DNA of 64,000 nt from Zymoseptoria tritici IPO323 (taxonomy: Eukaryota; Ascomycota; Dothideomycetes; Mycosphaerellales; Mycosphaerellaceae): contig NC_018210.1 in assembly GCF_000219625.1 (NCBI RefSeq), positions 434,001 to 498,000 of the forward strand, given 5' to 3'. The position numbers and the translations under genes are program-made. Of this stretch, positions 53,712 through 63,313 are shown piece after piece. Each line of letters starts with the position of its first letter. The stretch's first letter is position 1. The notes under the pieces are model-generated. The model had not been told where the DNA came from, ran no database searches, and saw only the letters and a list, made by a program, of their open reading frames with translations.

Positions 53712-54402
53712 TTCCGGGAATGATACGCTGCCAAGCTCTGTTTGTGAGTGTCCAACGGTATAGATCGGACAGTCAGATGTCACGCAATCCCGGCGATATG
53801 GCAAAGTGATGCTGGCGATGAAGCGGCGTGTGTTGCTTCAACAGGACGTGGAGATTGGTCAAGAGCTGAAGTTTTTGCGTCTTGATTGAGTTCACGTTTG
53901 CTCGAAGGCAATTTTGAAGTCTCGTTTGATACGGCTACCTGCAGCTGGGAGGATGAGTCAGCCAATTCACTTTGAGACAACGCTAGTTGTCGATCCTCAC
54001 ATGCCAGAAAGAACTATTTACACCACCATGTACAAAGATGAGAGGAATGGGACATGTAGGAGGGAATCGTCTTACATTCATCGGTTCCCCCAGATACAAA
54101 GGCGGCATGACATTTTTAAGAGTGCTTGAGGTCAGTTTGTAGCTCGATTCGTGCATTCGAAGAACGAGTCCTGCGGAATTGCGGAGCGCAATTTGCAGTG
54201 TAGCAACATATGCAAGTCATCAGCACTCGCCGCTTTCGACAATATATCATTACATCAAGACCTTTACCGCGCCATCGCATCTCAATTCAAAGCCTCAAAA
54301 CAATGAGCCATAGCTTTTCGAGCGAAGATATGTTTCGCTGGACAACCATGATCCCAGAGACTTCTGTGGACTGGCCCAGCATCCCCATCCCGAGCTCACT
54401 GT
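53712..54402. other. Intergenic, no gene seen
   Basis: About 690 bases at the upstream side of one F-box gene and downstream of the remnant. A shared motif (TCAGCCAATTCACTT at about 53957) recurs near 59862, upstream of the other F-box gene, suggesting the promoter was duplicated too. Confidence 0.5.
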
Positions 54403-55061
54403 TCAATCGGTACCACCGCCGTCCTGCACCCCTTCGCCTTTCAAGATGCTCCCAAAGGCCCTGCCCATCACGCTCTCATCCTCCCAGACATCAGGACGTT
54501 GAGCGTCGACCAAACCAGCAATTTTCCGCCAGCGATCGAGGATATCAAGTGGTTGAACTCAGACTCCGACCACTGCTGAAGCTCCCAGCACATGAACGTC
54601 ACCCTCATGCCACCCTTGTAGGACTCGTACCGAAGGAAGAAACGCCGACCTTTGCTCGACATGTTTTCGACGTTGCGGAACATAGCGTGGCTGCTGCGGT
54701 AGAGAAAGTCACCGGTTGAAGACATGTAGATATTCGGGAAGGTGACTTCGAAAGACTCCACGCCTTTGGCTTTGAGGCTGTTGAACTGGTTGGTGAAGAT
54801 GACGAGTTCGGATACATGAAGGTAGGTGTGGATGGTGAGATTCTTCAGCTTGATGGGTAAATCTCCTACAGCTTCACTGAAGACAGTCTGCCCATTATTG
54901 CCCACCAGCAAATGCATGTCGAGTTCGACGGTCGTCAAGGCGTTGAACTTGGAAAGAGAGAATTCATTCGCTTTCACACACCCAAGTCGCTTTCTCTCCG
55001 AGAGTTCCGAACCCGGTATACCGTATCTTTCACATCTCGAAATGCATGCTGCGCTCTCCAT
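54403..55061 (-). pseudogene. F-box remnant, 5'-truncated and frameshifted
   Basis: The minus strand encodes only the C-terminal part of the array's F-box protein. NEFSLSKFNALTTVELDMHL, LLVGNNGQTVFSEAVGDLP and CWELQQWSESEFNHLISSI align with the genes at 52068 and 57843. The F-box end is missing; similarity starts near 54990. Near 54520-54540 the frame must shift by one base, after which the family C-terminus reappears (AQRPDVWEDESVMGRAFGSI) and ends at TGA 54403. It sits tightly against the next gene's 3' end. Confidence 0.75.
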
Positions 55062-55147
55062 TCATCTCACCGCAAGTCTGCGCCGTCCCTCGTCAGCTAT
55101 TCCGTTCACTCGGTCGACTCCTTAGCAGCTTTCCCGTCTTGACCCAA

Positions 55148-56893
55148 TTATAACGAGGCCACCACGTCTGCAATCTTTGCAACCGTCTCTCCTTCATCTG
55201 CGCCGTCCGTCTCTTCGAACATGCTCGTCAGAGCCTCGCCATATACGGTCTCGTCCTCCCAGACCTGCGGAAGTTCAGCCTGGTACGTGAGTACACCCCA
55301 CACGCCATGATCCCACAGCATATCAGCCGTCTCCCGAACGTTGGGATATGTGCGTGTCTGAAGGCTCCGAAGCTGAAAGTCCATACGATCCCTCCCGCTG
55401 TTAAAGTCAAAGCCGTAGCGGTGCTTGATGAGAAGGTCCTCGCCGCGATCAGGCTTCCCAATGAGCTCCTGGACGGGCTTGAAGTAGTCCATGTTCAGGA
55501 TCCTGTCCGGCCGGAACCTGTTCTCTTTGTCTGTCGGGCACGAAATGATGAGCTCATCGAGTCCGCGGTCTGCCAGTTCGCCCAGATCCCAAAGGAGATC
55601 CGGAACGCAGTGTGCCCAGGCATACGTGTGGTATGTGAGAGTCTTCAAGTTCGGCGGAAAGAAGTCCAGGTCTGGTGGAATGTATCCGATGCGGTTCATC
55701 CAATACGTGTTGTCAGGCATGCCGAAAAAGGCCTCCTCGTCGATCTCAAGATCGGTCAAGCAGTGGAATTCTGCCAGTGAACCAAGAGCGCCTCGCGAAG
55801 CGTGGAAGACGTAGCCAGCTTCTGTGGCGTCGATGATTCGCAGCGTCATCAGCGAGTGTTGAAGTCCGTCCAAGACTGCCCCGATCGTTTCTGGGTTTAC
55901 CGTCTGCGGGTGGTGCTGGCTCAAATTCGGAGGCTGGACAATCTTGTAAGTGAAATTCTGCAAGTTTCGACAGCCTCTAACAATCGTCTCCATCCAGCGA
56001 GGATCCACCATCGAGTCAGTCAACTCTAGCGAGGTCACCCCACTCGGTCCAGCGGTGAACTCTGGAACAACATGCCACTTTGGATCCCGGTGGAAGAAGC
56101 TCGCCTTGACTGTGCGCAGCGATGGTATAGAGATGATGCTCGCGAGTTCAGCAGGCGAGAGGTCTTGGAGATTGCACGTGTGCAAATTCTGCAATCCCAT
56201 GTCCTCGATGGTCGGGATTGATTCCTTCGCCCGCGCAGCTTGAAGATGGCGGAACAGCACGCTCACAGTCTTGTTCAAGCAGTCCCTGCCCACAGACCCG
56301 CCATGGAATCGATGACGGTCATCGTCTTGCCAGTCCATGTCGAAGCTCTTGACATTTGGCGCCAACATCATCAGGATCGTCACGTACGCCGCCTCGCAGC
56401 CCCACTCGAGCGCGTGCATGATTGATTCACACAATTCTCCGCCTCCCACAACGCGCACGATCGTCTCGCGGAACAGCTCTCCATTCACCACCACCGGCGT
56501 GTGCTCCCAACGGCGCGACCTGCATCCCGGAAGTCGAAGCCCTCGAATGAACCGCGCCAGGTATGGCTTTTCGCAGAGAGTGCGGACCAGCCGGTGCAAA
56601 TCCACGGATTCGTCGGTGTACCAGTCCCGTTCTGATACGCGCCAACTTACGTGTTCGGTTGTGATGAAGGTGTAGAGTAGAGGTCGAGCAACGATGGAGA
56701 AGCGTTTGCAGATGCGTGCGAGGGAAGAGAAAGTCTGATAGTTGGCGAGGTGGGGGTGCTGGGCTGAGGGCTTGTTGGCTGGAAGAATGTCTTTTGGGAT
56801 GAGCTGGAAGATTGAGGTGATGAGTTCGTCTGGCAGCTGCAGGAAGGGAGGCAGCGCCGTGGACGACGAAGCTTCGAGTCCTGGTTCTGCCAT
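55148..56893 (-). CDS. F-box/LRR-like protein
   Basis: 581 residues from the ATG at 56893 (MAEPGLEASSS); the same frame has an ATG at 57106 adding 71 residues without family similarity. F-box-like block FLQLPDELITSIFQLIP, then LARICKRFSIVARPLLYTFI, LHRLVRTLCEKPYLARFIRG and a long repeat-like middle (LQNFTYKIV, SLMTLRIIDATEAGYVF, CLTDLEIDEEAFFG, NLKTLTYHTYAWAHCVPDLL). It ends with WEDETVYGEALTSMFEETDG. It is closest in layout to the gene at 42331 (both have SLRTVKASFFH / DVRASFLHPR type segments), so these two form one subgroup of the array. Confidence 0.82.
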   Translation of the reverse strand: MAEPGLEASSSTALPPFLQLPDELITSIFQLIPKDILPANKPSAQHPHLANYQTFSSLARICKRFSIVARPLLYTFITTEHVSWRVSERDWYTDESVDLHRLVRTLCEKPYLARFIRGLRLPGCRSRRWEHTPVVVNGELFRETIVRVVGGGELCESIMHALEWGCEAAYVTILMMLAPNVKSFDMDWQDDDRHRFHGGSVGRDCLNKTVSVLFRHLQAARAKESIPTIEDMGLQNLHTCNLQDLSPAELASIISIPSLRTVKASFFHRDPKWHVVPEFTAGPSGVTSLELTDSMVDPRWMETIVRGCRNLQNFTYKIVQPPNLSQHHPQTVNPETIGAVLDGLQHSLMTLRIIDATEAGYVFHASRGALGSLAEFHCLTDLEIDEEAFFGMPDNTYWMNRIGYIPPDLDFFPPNLKTLTYHTYAWAHCVPDLLWDLGELADRGLDELIISCPTDKENRFRPDRILNMDYFKPVQELIGKPDRGEDLLIKHRYGFDFNSGRDRMDFQLRSLQTRTYPNVRETADMLWDHGVWGVLTYQAELPQVWEDETVYGEALTSMFEETDGADEGETVAKIADVVASL

Positions 56894-57842
56894 GTTGCAG
56901 CACAAAGTCGAGGTGGTGAGTGCGCAAGCAGGCAGCGTTGATGTGGAGGTCGTGCGCAGGCTGTAGTTGCGCAAAGGCGTTTCGAAACCTGAAGTTCTGT
57001 GTTCCGATGTTGCGAAAGGAAGAGAAGAGTTTTTGAAGTTGTGGATTGGATGCATACATCGAAGACAGAAGCTCGCTAGCGTAGCCTGCTGGAATTCACG
57101 TAACATTCACCTACGGGCTTGCACGTGATCGGCAGCTTCGCTTCGCCAAGCCCTCCGAAGCACCAAACCCGGAACGCCGAGAAGGGCGACATCTTCGAAA
57201 AATATTGCACTTGTGTTGTCTGTATGTGGTATAAGTTTGATAAAACCTCCTGCTTGTAGTCATGGCTGAGTATATGTGTCGCCGCCGGGGTTCTCCGCGG
57301 GCATATTTGGGGAAATTGAACCATCCATGAGGCTTCGTACGTCCGGCAAGCTTCGCAACTTTTGACGAGAGGAGACCTAAGAGATCGATCGCAGGAGATG
57401 AACAGCAGATGGAGCATTGTTTGCAGAAGACCGTATTCTGCGACGCAAACTTCAGAACAACAATGAAACCCCAGTCTTTCGTATTCGCTGCATTGAGGTG
57501 GACGTCCGGTGGGACAAAGACGTTGTATAATGAGCCGATATCAGGACATCCAAAACATGATGACCATGGCTAGAGCGAGCAGTGAAGGTGTATGCAGAGA
57601 ATGGACTACTATAGTCGGCGAGAACACTTTTCAGCATCGACTATCTCATATTACGCCATTGATTGAGCCCGCAGAGAAATCATTCGCAACCCATGCCGCA
57701 TTGCTTATTGTCGCAATCCCAAACGCCAGACCTCAACGATCTTGCCAATCTATCACGCCCCACCAGTCGGACCAAAGTTCATCTCGCTGAGTCTTCCACC
57801 TGCCTTCTGTGCAATACACTGCGTCGCCAATGTCAGGCCCAG
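56894..57842. other. Intergenic between F-box genes
   Basis: About 950 bases, promoter of the gene at 55148 and 3' flank of the next. No gene seen. Confidence 0.5.
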
Positions 57843-59654
57843 CTACACTCCCCCATCCGCCTCGCCGCCAAACAAGTTCACTAAAGTATCTCCAAAGTCA
57901 ATCAGCATGGCCTTCGCCGCTGTGTCCCATTCCAGCTCTTCAGCATCGCGTGCGCTCAGGAGTGCTTCGCCGAGGACGCAGTCGAGCTGCCAAACGTCGG
58001 GCCTCTGGAGCTCCATCAGACCGTTGAGACCCCTGGAGCGAACTGTCGACATCAGAACATTCATTTCCAGGACTGACCATTGTTGGAGTTCCCAACACGC
58101 GAACGTCAGCATCAAGCGTCCCCAGATCTCCCCAGTTCCCACGCGGAAGCGATGCTTGCTGCTGCTCGGAATTGCTGGAGGAGCATTGAGTTCTGTGTCG
58201 CGAAGCTCGGTATACCGACTGTACTTCATGACGGCTGTGTTGCGGAAGGTGATTTGAAGCTTTTCCAGACCCCTATGCTGGAGAGTGCCAAGCTCGTTGA
58301 CGAAGATGACCAGATGTTCCAGCAGGCAGTCTGTATGAACAGTCATGTCTCGCAGGCTACACGGGATGTCCCGCGCAGCGTCTGAAAAGCAAGTCTTTCT
58401 TCGAATTCCAAGCAACAGGTACATGTCAATCTCGACGGTTGTCAGATTATGAAGGTCATGTAAGGGGAATTCTGCGGGGTCCTGGTTCCAAAGGGCGTCC
58501 CGGATCGCGAGATGGGTGATCGAAAGTGTGTGCAGAGTGTCGCGGTGCTGGTAGAGAGCGTCGTGTAGAGCCAAAGTGCCGCCAATTTGATCTTCTTCAG
58601 TCCACCTCTCCGCATCGGTGCGCTCAATCTCGTAGAAGAACTCTTCCAGAGTGGCGCAGGTATCGATCACCGTTGTCAGCATCGTCGGCGTGAGCTTGGA
58701 CTGCAGGAGGCTCAAGGATCGGACTGTGCTTGATGCCTTGGAAAGCGGCCATACAGCGGGTGACCTTTGGGCTGCGAAGCCTTTGGCACACAGCCGACGC
58801 AGCGCCGGCAGCTCCATCACTGCGGAAAGCATGGCCACGTCTCCTCGTGGTTGGAAAACATCGTACGCCTCACGATTTGCCCAAGAAACCATGTACTCTT
58901 TAGCGTTGATGCTGAGCTCTCTCAAGTTCATGAGACTGCCTGCAGGGAGATGTTGAAGATTCTGCTTCGACCACAACAGTCTCAATGGCATGGTGATGTC
59001 AACTTCGCTCCAGTCCCTACCTAGAGCGGGCCAGAAAAGACCGCTTGTTGGGATTGCCACGGAGCGAGCGTGCCTTGCCATGAACAGCACGTACAGTAGA
59101 TCAACTTGAAGAACTCCAAAGTCATAGCCTTGTGCAATAGTCGCTTCCATCGCAGATGAACCTGCCTTGCCGTGCACTGCAGATCTCAAAGCATCCTCGA
59201 ACCCCGAAAGTTCTTCTTGCCGGGCGGTACTCTCGCGGTAGATGAAGCGGCGCATGTCGCGTGACTTGTGAGTGGACTCACTAGCAGGGGCAGTGGAGAT
59301 ATGTCGAATAAGTAGAGCCAGATGCGGAGCTGTGTAGAGGGTGTGCGCGAGTCGGCGAGTGGATGTGGTAGTGTGGCTGTTGGGCCGGTCGAGATACACG
59401 GAGCTGTACAGCACAGGACGCGCTACACGGAGAAGATCCTTGCAGGTGAGGCAGAGCGCGTTGAAAGCACTCCGCGTAGATTGGCTAGGGTGGTCGATGG
59501 TCATCGTGTCGATGAGGTAGTCGATCAATTCAGGCGGCAAGTCGAGGAGCGAGTTTGTCATCGGGACAGTCGTTGGAGAGATAGCAGGCAGCGCAGATGA
59601 GCGCACGCCCGCAGCTGACTGCGACATCCCGAGTGCGCTCGCGTTCGCGTCCAT
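57843..59654 (-). CDS. F-box/LRR-like protein
   Basis: 603 residues in one exon from the ATG at 59654. F-box-like block SLLDLPPELIDYLIDTMTI, then ALCLTCKDLLRVARPVLYSSV, STRRLAHTLYTAPHLALLIR, a leucine-rich middle (LSLLQSKLTPTMLTTVIDTC, TVEIDMYLLLG, ELGTLQHRGLEKLQITF) and the C-terminal block LQRPDVWQLDCVLGEALLSA with an extra acidic tail. It is closest to the gene at 52068 (PPELID, LCLTCK, LQHRGLxxxxxT). The role as a Skp1-binding adaptor is inferred from the F-box; the target is unknown. Confidence 0.82.
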   Translation of the reverse strand: MDANASALGMSQSAAGVRSSALPAISPTTVPMTNSLLDLPPELIDYLIDTMTIDHPSQSTRSAFNALCLTCKDLLRVARPVLYSSVYLDRPNSHTTTSTRRLAHTLYTAPHLALLIRHISTAPASESTHKSRDMRRFIYRESTARQEELSGFEDALRSAVHGKAGSSAMEATIAQGYDFGVLQVDLLYVLFMARHARSVAIPTSGLFWPALGRDWSEVDITMPLRLLWSKQNLQHLPAGSLMNLRELSINAKEYMVSWANREAYDVFQPRGDVAMLSAVMELPALRRLCAKGFAAQRSPAVWPLSKASSTVRSLSLLQSKLTPTMLTTVIDTCATLEEFFYEIERTDAERWTEEDQIGGTLALHDALYQHRDTLHTLSITHLAIRDALWNQDPAEFPLHDLHNLTTVEIDMYLLLGIRRKTCFSDAARDIPCSLRDMTVHTDCLLEHLVIFVNELGTLQHRGLEKLQITFRNTAVMKYSRYTELRDTELNAPPAIPSSSKHRFRVGTGEIWGRLMLTFACWELQQWSVLEMNVLMSTVRSRGLNGLMELQRPDVWQLDCVLGEALLSARDAEELEWDTAAKAMLIDFGDTLVNLFGGEADGGV

Positions 59655-60442
59655 GCCGGCTGTGGGCCAGTCCAGAGATCAAGCGTGGGAAACGGGCGAG
59701 CCAGTCAAATCAAGATATGGCGCAACCAAGCTGGCGCGGTGTAGAGTCTCCGATGAGCGTACTGAGAGATTGACTTTGATGGCGATCTTCGAGTCAAGGT
59801 TAGAGCATTTGAAGCAATTGAGCATAAGGTACTGGTAGGCACAGACCAGTTCTGCCGCTGAGTCAGCCAATTCACTTCAAATTGCGCTAGCTGCCGATCA
59901 TCACATGTTCCAAGTGGCGATCTGCATCACCCCGGACCACGATGAGAGGCACATACTTGGAAGTCCTGGCGATATGGGAGCTTGGAGAGTTCCGAACTTT
60001 CTTCGTAAGAGTCTATTGCCATTGTCCGGAAATTGGCCGCGACTTCAAGCTGGCCCCGTCATGAAGCTCAAAGCATAGATCAAGGTAAGAGACGCTGTAA
60101 CAGTGCAATCGAGCAATTGTAACATCGAGATAAATTCAAGCTCTCTCAGTCTACGGACATGTTTGCTCAGTTTGCTAAGCTCGCATCCAGTGTTCCAGTG
60201 TCGTAAGCACCCGTAGACGCCCCCCGTAGATGCCCGCTCCGCTTGCGAAGACCCAATCAGAGTTGAGCAGCCCATCTCCTTCCCCGCCACAAACGGAGGA
60301 GTTCAGTCACGTGTAATCTGCGACTTGGATTTTGTGATTCAGCCGCGCACAGCCAAATTATCCAGAACGTCACTTTCCCTTTCCCCCAGCTCTTCTCGAC
60401 CTGCAAAATTCTCCGCCACATTCCCCTAACTTTCTGTCTTGG
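59655..60442. other. Divergent promoter between F-box genes
   Basis: About 790 bases between the 5' ends of a minus-strand and a plus-strand F-box gene; likely both promoters. The CAGCCAATTCACTT motif near 59863 is shared with the promoter at about 53958. Confidence 0.55.
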
Positions 60443-62218
60443 ATGGAAACATATTATCACACCTCAACGCCTGCGCCATCCCGCGCTGAAGCAGTATCAC
60501 CAGCAAACAACAGAGTTGCCGCCATCAAGCACATCACCATGTCGAGCGCGATAGAAAACATCCCGCCCGAGGTCCTCGACGAGATCTTCAGTCGTCTCCG
60601 CCCAGAAAGTGGCGCCCGATGTGAAGATGAATTCGCCGCTATGGAGACCTTCAAGGCGCTCTGTCTTTCGGGCAAGACGCTGCTGCCCGCCGCTCGCAAA
60701 CAGCTGTACCACAGTGTGTCCCTAAACAGCTTCGAACTTCACCAGGACTCGACTCGTCAACTGGCACGCACGCTCTGCAAAGCGCCACAGCTGGCTCTTA
60801 TCATCAAGGAGATTACGGTGCGCTGGTGTGCCCGCCACACTTCGCTGCACAGACGAGAGATGGAAAAACAGAAGGAAGGCCGCGAGTACAGCCGGACCGA
60901 CCACTGTCACGATGAAGTCGGTGCGCTTGAAGAACACAATCCAGAGGATAAGGAAGACTTCAAGAAAGTCCTGGACTCATTACCTCTGGATTCAAAAGTG
61001 CGCTGGAAGCTTCAAGGAGACGTTTCCGTGACTGAGCAGCTTCCATGGTTCGAAGGAGAATTCACAGAATTGACGGGCAGCTGCGGTGGACTTGAGGCTA
61101 TGGTCGTTCTCAATCTTGCTACTCGGGCCAAGAAAGTGTTGATCGAGCCGTGGGGAAGCAAGAACTGTCCATGGTGGAAAGGGTGTCAGGACTTGTTGGA
61201 AGCTTTATGGTCGAGAACTAGCCTGGCACGGCGACCAGCCGGATCATACGCTGCACTGGAAGAGATCGAAATTGATGGGATGAAGTACGTGGGCGAGGGC
61301 GGGTACTCGACTTCTGCTCCAAGCGGCTTGTCATGTACTATGCTTGGAGTTGTCGAGCTGCCTGGTCTGCAAATGCTGAAGATGCGGGGAATTGTCGACG
61401 TCGACCATAATCCAAGTCCCGGCCTATCATTCAACGGCAAGATCTGCACTGACCTCAAGAGATTGACGTTCACGCAATCACAAGTGTTTGCGAGCACTGT
61501 GGTAAATGCAGTAAGATCTGTTTCTGGCCTAGAAGACTTTCGACTGGAGGTCGACCACTGGGGCGATGATGCTAAACCCCCAGTCGGTCCCTTTCTTGCC
61601 ATCGAAGCTCTTCGTGGCGCACTTCTTGGTCATAGCGATACGCTTCACACCTTGACCATCACGAACCTGCCCAATCATGGCTACGTGTTTCGTCGACAAC
61701 CCAAGATCGGCTTCCTCGCCGAGCTGAGTACGCTTAGATGTCTCGAGATCGAAGAGCATCTCCTGGTCGGACATGGCGGGAGTCTGGCGCACAACACTCG
61801 CGATATCCCCAGCATCCTCCCCCGTACGTTGCAGAAGCTGGTAGTGCACACATACAACGACTTGCAGACCCTCGGCCGTATCCTACTTCAGCTCAGTCCA
61901 CTTCGATCCCGCGGCTTGGAGTTCCTGAAGATTACATTCCCTGTATATTGGGAGGAGTTCATGATCAACGGACATTATCAGCTGAATACGATGCATGCAC
62001 CAATGTTTTGCACTTTCAAGAGAGACCCGAGCTGCATACTGCGCTATTCGTTCGGCTATGGGTCGTACTGTGGAGAAGAGCGCATCTCAATGCTTTTCTG
62101 GGACTTGAATCTCTGGGGTGCTTCGGAACTCGAGCGACTGGCTCAGCGTCTCATCGAGAACAGAGTCGCGGACTTCATACGCGATCAACGACAGGGCTCA
62201 CAGAAGTACAAAACTTGA
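60443..62218 (+). CDS. F-box/LRR-like protein
   Basis: 591 residues, one exon from ATG 60443. A second ATG at 60539 (MSSAIENIPPEVLDEIF) lies right before the F-box and may be the real start. Blocks: NIPPEVLDEIFSRLRPES, ALCLSGKTLLPAARKQLYHSV, STRQLARTLCKAPQLALIIK, then leucine-rich units (CTDLKRLTFTQSQVFASTVV, TLTITNLPNHGYVF, LRCLEIEEHLLVGHGG, LPRTLQKLVVHTYNDLQTLG). It ends with WDLNLWGASELERLAQRLIE and a basic tail; the VLGEAL motif is absent. A charged insert near residues 130-180 is unlike its neighbours. Confidence 0.82.
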   Translation: METYYHTSTPAPSRAEAVSPANNRVAAIKHITMSSAIENIPPEVLDEIFSRLRPESGARCEDEFAAMETFKALCLSGKTLLPAARKQLYHSVSLNSFELHQDSTRQLARTLCKAPQLALIIKEITVRWCARHTSLHRREMEKQKEGREYSRTDHCHDEVGALEEHNPEDKEDFKKVLDSLPLDSKVRWKLQGDVSVTEQLPWFEGEFTELTGSCGGLEAMVVLNLATRAKKVLIEPWGSKNCPWWKGCQDLLEALWSRTSLARRPAGSYAALEEIEIDGMKYVGEGGYSTSAPSGLSCTMLGVVELPGLQMLKMRGIVDVDHNPSPGLSFNGKICTDLKRLTFTQSQVFASTVVNAVRSVSGLEDFRLEVDHWGDDAKPPVGPFLAIEALRGALLGHSDTLHTLTITNLPNHGYVFRRQPKIGFLAELSTLRCLEIEEHLLVGHGGSLAHNTRDIPSILPRTLQKLVVHTYNDLQTLGRILLQLSPLRSRGLEFLKITFPVYWEEFMINGHYQLNTMHAPMFCTFKRDPSCILRYSFGYGSYCGEERISMLFWDLNLWGASELERLAQRLIENRVADFIRDQRQGSQKYKT

Positions 62219-63313
62219 GAATTGGAAGAGGTTGAATGACAGAATGGTCACTCTTCTCAAGAGTGGGAGAGGGGATCGTTACACACAGTAGCCAGGTCGG
62301 AGCCCAGGAGATCGGATGAGACTGTGGCACGCTCCCACATTTCCTGGAATCGAGTGCGATCGATTTCTTTGTCAACCTTTGCACGTTACCCGGGATGATG
62401 AAGTAGGTCCTCTCCTTCTAGCGGAGGTGTGTTCTTCACAGTCCCTGGAACGGACCATGGTACTTTGAGGTAGCTTTGATCAGCTGGAGATCTTGCAAAA
62501 CCGGTTCATACTTCCATGCACATGTGCTGAGCGGCAGATGATCAGTCACTGGTTGAGAATCAAAAGGAGAAGACACATTGTCACTGTAGTGCGAAACTCT
62601 TGGCTCGCTGCTGTATCTTGATCAACGGGCGACCAGGCTCACAATGCATCAGCACGGAAAGTCGTTCGCTACGTATCTGAGGTGAAAGAATGCATCGCCT
62701 CGCTTTTAACTTTGTCTTCCCTTTATTCATGGACGTTCAATATTTGTCCATCCAAATCCGGTCTTCGCCATGATCGACTTCCTCTTTGTCCGCGACACGC
62801 TGACCGAAAAAATGGTCCACATGCACACGGTACGCTGTATCACTAGCACTAGCCGCTACTTGATATTTAGCGAACATCACGATTGCGACTGTTACCATGT
62901 AGCAACCGCTTCGTACAACAAACATCGGACCGAAGCAGTTTCGCTCATGCACTGGACTCACAATTGCGCCGTGCTATGATCGCACAAGCTAAGTGTGCAG
63001 CAAGTATGCATATCGTTTGACGATCAGACCCTCTACGAGGGCAGAACTACGATCATGAGGCAGACTTCACGATGTGGTATTGAAGGCGAGTGGGCGATTG
63101 GAGTACTTCAGGCGTGAATACAGTAACGTTGCAGAGCAAGCAGATCTGACCTACATCAAGAGCTTTCCTTCCGCCGACCAAGTATATACCTAATCAACGA
63201 CCTGCTTACCCCACAGCGCCATCAGCTTCGACGCTCGAAGGCCTCCAATACCTCGCGCTTGACTGTCTCTCACACGAACATCATCGACTACATTTCAAGA
63301 CAGCGTCACTGTT
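62219..63313. other. 1.1 kb intergenic, no gene seen
   Basis: Between two plus-strand F-box genes. TATATACC at about 63184 is a possible TATA-type site 130 bases before the next ATG. No gene supported. Confidence 0.5.
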
